From the NCBI GenBank assembly GCA_964453575.1, contig CAYVRW010000051.1:1-16938 (forward strand): 16,938 nt of DNA, given 5' to 3'. Each line of letters opens with the position of its first letter. The first letter of the stretch is position 1. Shown here in pieces: positions 13,036-16,938 of this stretch. Made by a program: the position numbers and the translations under genes. This DNA is from JABDBK01 sp964453575 (GTDB taxonomy: Bacteria; Pseudomonadota; Gammaproteobacteria; DSM-16500). The notes below the pieces were generated by a model, which did no database searches, had not been told where the DNA came from, and saw only the letters and a list, made by a program, of their open reading frames with translations.

Positions 13036-15395
13036 TATTCACCCGATTTCTCAGAGTTGCGCATATTAGTAATATACTCCACTAACTCTTGAGCTGCCTG
13101 CACTACCGCTGAAGGTTCCAAAAATATACCCGCAATTTCAGGCGGATAATCGGTTGCAAGTAAAATATCTTTTATGATTTCTTTGGCAATGGTTGATGAT
13201 TGCGAGCTTGAACGTCCCAAAATACGTTCTAATAGTTCAACCTTAGTTTTTAAGAATGCTTTATTGACCAATGGCTGGCTAAATCGATCAAAATCCGCAC
13301 CCACCAGTTGTTTAACACTATCACTTAGTACAGGCTTGCTAAATAAATTGATATGCCCAGCCTGTTCTGATTCTTCAATAACAACGGTTTCCTCTTCTTC
13401 GGCAGGCACAGCGGTTTTATTATGAAATGCTAATAAAGCCGATACACCGCGTTCAATAAGATTGGTTTCTGCATTTTCATGCATGGCGCTTGCAATAAGC
13501 TGGATTTCTTCTGCCTCTTCCGTAGCTGGCTTAAATGCTTCGCCTTCACGTTCCAAAATATGATCAAATTCTTCCAATCGATTTTCTAAGTCAATGAGCG
13601 TCCTGCCAATAGGCGGCTCAACTTTCAAAAAATGATTAAGTCTAAACTGTTTAACCGCGGCGGGATTAGCAAAAAACATGCGTGCACGCACAATTTTTGA
13701 TTTAAAAAAGACATGCGCCTCACCTTCACGTTGTTCCTTCAAATCTAATAAATCCACACGTGCACGTTTTTCAGATGATGCACTACGACTATCCATGTAA
13801 TTATTTAACAGACCGCCTGCATTCGTTTGAAATGAATCCACTTTAGTGACCCATGATTCTCCTGCTGTTTTGGAAAAAAATTCCCAGGTTTCGGCGGGGT
13901 CTTCTAATTTCATACATATTTTAATGTTGGTATTTGCACCAATGGATGCAGCTTCTTCTTTCGATGCTTTTTGAAATGCGGGTAAATCTTGCCCAGCAAA
14001 AACAACGGAAAACCCTAATGATCGCGCTTGCGCAGGAACAACGGCAAATCCTTTTACGGCGTAATAACCGTATTCATCCAATATGCACATATAAGGAGTT
14101 GTACAACTGGTAGGTTTTCGTGAAATAACTTCTTTATAACTGCCTTCTACCGCATCCCCAAGACCCGCTGCCATCATGGCTTTTAAGGATGCAATAATCA
14201 CTTTTCCTAAGTTGGCCAATTCTTCAGGAGCTTTTTCTAATGCAGGCAGCAACACCACTAAAATGCGGCGATTTAACACGACATCCTTTAAATCGACTTC
14301 AGAAAGATTAGTACGAATAATATGCCCATAGGTATCTGCAAGCGAACCGAACGCACGTGTTAATTGCATGGTAATAAAACCATGTTGTTCAAAAACAGTC
14401 GAGCTCTGTTTGCCTTTCTTGGATGGATCATAGCCTGGCAAGGTGCGCAGATAGTTCATCATGGGCTCTAGTACTAAAGTAGGAGCTTCCGCCAGGCTCA
14501 CAGGTTCTTGATTGTCACGGATAAACATTTTATCAATACCTATGGCTTCTAGCCGCGGCAATTCAAAATAATTACGAATGGTATTGGCATCCAGCAAAAT
14601 TTTGCCCTGATCACGCATGTATACAAGAACTTTCATCAATGCTTCAACGAATACAATAGCACGGCCTTTCCACATGTCACCGTCACCGGATTGGCTGCTC
14701 GAATCCATTAAACTCGTCACTAAACCTGCCAACATACTTGATGAACCATTACAAAAAGGGTTCATGGTATTAGAAAGCCGCTTTTCTTGTGCGCCTATAA
14801 TATCTCTGGCACCCGTCATAAAGTTGATAAGAAGTAAATCATCTTCACGGCCCATAAAACGGGACATGGAAAATACTTTTGCAAAAAGACTGTTATCACC
14901 TTTTCCATCGACATATAAAAATCCGCTGCCTTGCATCAAAGCATTAAATGCAATTGAAACCAAGGCTTCCGTTTTACCGCTGCCGGTTGAACCAAAAATT
15001 AAAACATGCGTACGCATGTCATCATTATTAAACCATAATTCTTCATTGTTTTGTTTTCGATTACCAAAAAAACTAATGCCGCGAGCTTTGCGCGGTTTTA
15101 GGCTGCCTGGCAAAGGATCATTGTAATCATAGGCACCTGAACGCTGGGGCATACGAAACGGTAATTTAAATTCGCGCGTATAGGCATAAATAAAAATACC
15201 TATGCATACGAGACCAATTAAATCGGTAATCGATTTTGCAACAAAGGCAACGACGGCAAAACACATTAACAAATTGGCCGTTTTAGCGGGGTCTTTAAAG
15301 AAATCAGTTATCTTCATACCCAGCGTACGGGTATCTCGCAATAATAATTGCGGGGCTAATTCTTGCTGTTCTTCTAAACCACGTTGTGGACGCAT
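13035..15395 (-). CDS. icmO: Dot/Icm type IV coupling ATPase IcmO/DotL
   Basis: A 786-residue VirD4/TraD-family ATPase, practically the same length as Legionella DotL (783). It has an N-terminal membrane region (about residues 41-72), Walker A GSTGSGKT at 135-142, Walker B MCILDEYGYY at 436-445, and a GQDLPAF motif soon after (about 467-473). The acidic C-terminal part (about 620-786) corresponds to the DotL tail that binds DotN, IcmS-IcmW and LvgA. It recruits effectors and adaptor complexes at the cytoplasmic side. The start ATG at 15395 lies 4 nt after the icmP stop with an AGGA site upstream. The stop overlaps icmN. M27 (MKITDFF) is a possible alternative start. Confidence 0.96.
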   Translation of the reverse strand: MRPQRGLEEQQELAPQLLLRDTRTLGMKITDFFKDPAKTANLLMCFAVVAFVAKSITDLIGLVCIGIFIYAYTREFKLPFRMPQRSGAYDYNDPLPGSLKPRKARGISFFGNRKQNNEELWFNNDDMRTHVLIFGSTGSGKTEALVSIAFNALMQGSGFLYVDGKGDNSLFAKVFSMSRFMGREDDLLLINFMTGARDIIGAQEKRLSNTMNPFCNGSSSMLAGLVTSLMDSSSQSGDGDMWKGRAIVFVEALMKVLVYMRDQGKILLDANTIRNYFELPRLEAIGIDKMFIRDNQEPVSLAEAPTLVLEPMMNYLRTLPGYDPSKKGKQSSTVFEQHGFITMQLTRAFGSLADTYGHIIRTNLSEVDLKDVVLNRRILVVLLPALEKAPEELANLGKVIIASLKAMMAAGLGDAVEGSYKEVISRKPTSCTTPYMCILDEYGYYAVKGFAVVPAQARSLGFSVVFAGQDLPAFQKASKEEAASIGANTNIKICMKLEDPAETWEFFSKTAGESWVTKVDSFQTNAGGLLNNYMDSRSASSEKRARVDLLDLKEQREGEAHVFFKSKIVRARMFFANPAAVKQFRLNHFLKVEPPIGRTLIDLENRLEEFDHILEREGEAFKPATEEAEEIQLIASAMHENAETNLIERGVSALLAFHNKTAVPAEEEETVVIEESEQAGHINLFSKPVLSDSVKQLVGADFDRFSQPLVNKAFLKTKVELLERILGRSSSQSSTIAKEIIKDILLATDYPPEIAGIFLEPSAVVQAAQELVEYITNMRNSEKSGE

Positions 15396-15399
15396 TTAG

Positions 15400-16521
15400 T
15401 TAATCCTGTTCATCGGGATGATACACTATTTCCTTTAGTGCAATCTCTAATGCATTAGTTGCTTCTTCAACCATAGGAACTAACAATCGTCTTCCCATTA
15501 ATTTTTCTGCAGTCCAATGCGCAAAAGGCCCTGCCACCTCAACAAAAGGTGTTTGCCTGCCCACTGTGTTTAACATATACCACAACTTACGATCCACTGG
15601 TTTTAACCATAAAAAATCTGATGAGGACTGCACTCCATCTTCACGCGCCGTTTGCAGCATAGAAGCCATCACCGTCAGCACATAAGCATGGGAGGCTGTA
15701 ACACGTTTAACGATTTTGCTGTCCTGGTATTTTTTACATAGCTCATCAACGCCTGTAAAATCCATTTTGGCCTTAGAAGAAACACTTAATTGATTCACCA
15801 TGGCCGTCACAGCTGCAACGTCACTATGATATTTTGCCGCAAAAATGCCAAATAATGCTCGTGTATGTAAAGGCAATTTATCAATTCCTTGCCATAACGG
15901 CCCTAACTGTATCGAAAATATTTTGGTTGCTTGACCGCGTTTAAGGCTTACTTCAACGCGGCTCCATTCTCTACGTGTCATGCCTTCTTTAGGCTCAGGT
16001 TTATGTTCTTGCAATAATTTATGGCGTTTACAAAATTGCATAGGCGTTAAAGCCATGGCCCAGGGGCCTTTATCAATATCTTGTTTGTCTAAATCTAATC
16101 CTAAAGGAGGAGTAATTTGCGGCCAATTCTTTTTTTCTGCTTCTGCCAAGTCACGCATAGTGTAAGTACGTTTAAATGAACGCGTTGAATTAGCAAAATA
16201 AATACCGACGGCTAACAGAAGTATGAGAATTATAATGGGAATGCGTATGTACTCACCTACCGCATTCCCAACTTGCAGCACATCTTTAAAAGTTAACGTC
16301 GCAGGATCTGTTGAAAGAATCACATCACGCACATCACTAAGCCTGTTGGTAAAATAACTAACAAGCTTAATTTCAAACAATTTTATTGCAAAATAGGCTT
16401 TGGTCAGTTGTACCCGATAGAGATACCAAATGATGTAACAACCGATTAATACAGCAGCGATAATCCATAATAACCCTGTTGCATTATCGGATTGATCACC
16501 GCCGCCGCCTTGTTTCGCCAT
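15400..16521 (-). CDS. icmP: Dot/Icm coupling-complex protein IcmP/DotM
   Basis: A 373-residue inner-membrane protein (Legionella DotM is about 376). Two N-terminal membrane spans lie at about residues 16-36 and 92-110, followed by a large cytoplasmic domain. In Legionella this domain carries basic patches that recognise acidic Glu-rich effector signals, and DotM sits in the DotL coupling complex. Conserved-looking stretches here include GPWAMALTPMQFCKRHKLL and the basic EGMTRREWSRVEVSLKRGQ. The ribosome binding site AGGGG overlaps the dksA stop codon, 9 nt before the ATG, so translation may be coupled to dksA. It is followed after 4 nt by icmO. Confidence 0.95.
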   Translation of the reverse strand: MAKQGGGGDQSDNATGLLWIIAAVLIGCYIIWYLYRVQLTKAYFAIKLFEIKLVSYFTNRLSDVRDVILSTDPATLTFKDVLQVGNAVGEYIRIPIIILILLLAVGIYFANSTRSFKRTYTMRDLAEAEKKNWPQITPPLGLDLDKQDIDKGPWAMALTPMQFCKRHKLLQEHKPEPKEGMTRREWSRVEVSLKRGQATKIFSIQLGPLWQGIDKLPLHTRALFGIFAAKYHSDVAAVTAMVNQLSVSSKAKMDFTGVDELCKKYQDSKIVKRVTASHAYVLTVMASMLQTAREDGVQSSSDFLWLKPVDRKLWYMLNTVGRQTPFVEVAGPFAHWTAEKLMGRRLLVPMVEEATNALEIALKEIVYHPDEQD

Positions 16522-16527
16522 ACTGGG

Positions 16528-16938
16528 CTACCCCTGCTGCTTTTCGCGAATCTCATCCAACATTTTACAATCAATACAAAGGGTCGCGGTAGGTCTTGCT
16601 TCCAATCTGCGCAAGCCAATTTCAACACCGCAAACTTCACAATAACCGTATTCTTTATCTACCAGCAATTGTAACGATTCTTCGATTTTCTTTAATAGTT
16701 TTCGTTCGCGGTCTCTGGCTCGCAATTCCAAACGAAACTCTTCTTCCTGACTGGCCCTATCATTAGGATCAGGATAATTGATGGCCTCATCTTTCATGTG
16801 ATGCACAGTACGGTCCGCTTCTTCCATGATTTGTTTGCGCAATAAGGTTAATATGTTGGTAAAATGCGCACGCATCTTGCCATTCATATATTCTTCACCT
16901 TTTTTAAGCTTGTACGGAGAAATACCTAAAACTTCTAA
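16528..16938 (-). CDS. dksA: RNA polymerase-binding transcription factor DksA (5' end beyond window)
   Basis: DksA binds the RNA polymerase secondary channel and, with ppGpp, adjusts transcription in the stringent response. The frame stays open to the window edge. The residues before the ATG at 16887 (LEVLGISPYKLKKGEEY) match the family N-terminus, like E. coli LAIAGVEPYQEKPGEEY, so the true start lies outside, probably some 15-20 codons further. Visible parts: the coiled-coil region with tip acidic residues in PDPNDRA, the QEEEF...RDRERKL arm, and the C4 zinc finger CEVC...CIDC. It ends 6 nt before icmP and is apparently co-directional with the T4BSS operon. In Legionella, DksA is a known regulator of virulence traits. 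Confidence 0.95.
   Translation of the reverse strand, partial: LEVLGISPYKLKKGEEYMNGKMRAHFTNILTLLRKQIMEEADRTVHHMKDEAINYPDPNDRASQEEEFRLELRARDRERKLLKKIEESLQLLVDKEYGYCEVCGVEIGLRRLEARPTATLCIDCKMLDEIREKQQG

Noticed and set aside
14617..15126. 169-codon plus-strand open frame inside icmO
   Set aside because: Lies opposite the conserved Walker A region of icmO, with no ribosome binding site or family resemblance.
16528..16887. ATG at 16887 as the start of dksA
   Set aside because: The upstream in-frame residues to the window edge match the DksA N-terminus, so the gene is cut by the window rather than starting there.
1..16938. CRISPR array, tRNA/rRNA genes, insertion sequences
   Set aside because: No regularly spaced direct repeats, transposase-like proteins or RNA gene signatures were seen on either strand.

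Overview
The window is a nearly complete core block of a Dot/Icm type IVB secretion system (T4BSS). Fourteen icm/dot genes lie head to tail on the minus strand, preceded by the 3' part of dksA. Read in transcription order (right to left) they are: dksA (partial), icmP/dotM, icmO/dotL, icmN/dotK, icmM/dotJ, three icmL/dotI-type genes, icmK/dotH, icmE/dotG, icmG/dotF, icmC/dotE, icmD/dotP, icmJ/dotN and icmB/dotO. The order from icmP to icmB follows the Legionella pneumophila icm region, and protein lengths are close to those of Legionella for most components. This points to a gammaproteobacterium of the order Legionellales (Legionella/Coxiella/Rickettsiella-like). The fairly AT-rich sequence fits that, but the genus cannot be read from the window. 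A chromosomal type of dksA next to the cluster suggests a chromosomal locus.

Layout. 1-206: no gene, but a likely extended -10 promoter. 207-650 (+): an unrecognised 147-aa protein with two hydrophobic stretches. 651-756: intergenic, with a large inverted repeat between convergent genes. 757-16521 (-): the icm/dot operon, with very tight packing (stop/start overlaps at icmO-icmN and icmK-icmE, gaps of 2-20 nt at most other junctions) and a few wider gaps (45-82 nt) that carry hairpins or a possible internal promoter. 16528-16938 (-): dksA, running off the right edge.

How the parts fit. IcmO/DotL (coupling ATPase), IcmP/DotM and IcmJ/DotN belong to the cytoplasmic-side coupling complex that receives effectors. 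IcmB/DotO is the VirB4-like ATPase. The IcmL/DotI proteins and IcmM/DotJ form the inner-membrane assembly. IcmE/DotG, IcmG/DotF, IcmK/DotH and the IcmN/DotK lipoprotein build the envelope-spanning core. IcmC/DotE and IcmD/DotP are small membrane proteins of the apparatus.

Most notable points: three tandem IcmL-type genes next to a very short icmM; an IcmE built on four copies of an exactly 71-residue helical repeat; an IcmN whose OmpA-like domain has lost both diaminopimelate-binding residues and gained a glycine zipper; palindromic hairpins inside the operon, one pair of which contains a decoy ATG before icmB; and dksA only 6 nt upstream of icmP, where icmQ would stand in Legionella. I see no completely new system. 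The novelty is in these departures from the known Dot/Icm plan and in the orphan membrane gene at the left end.
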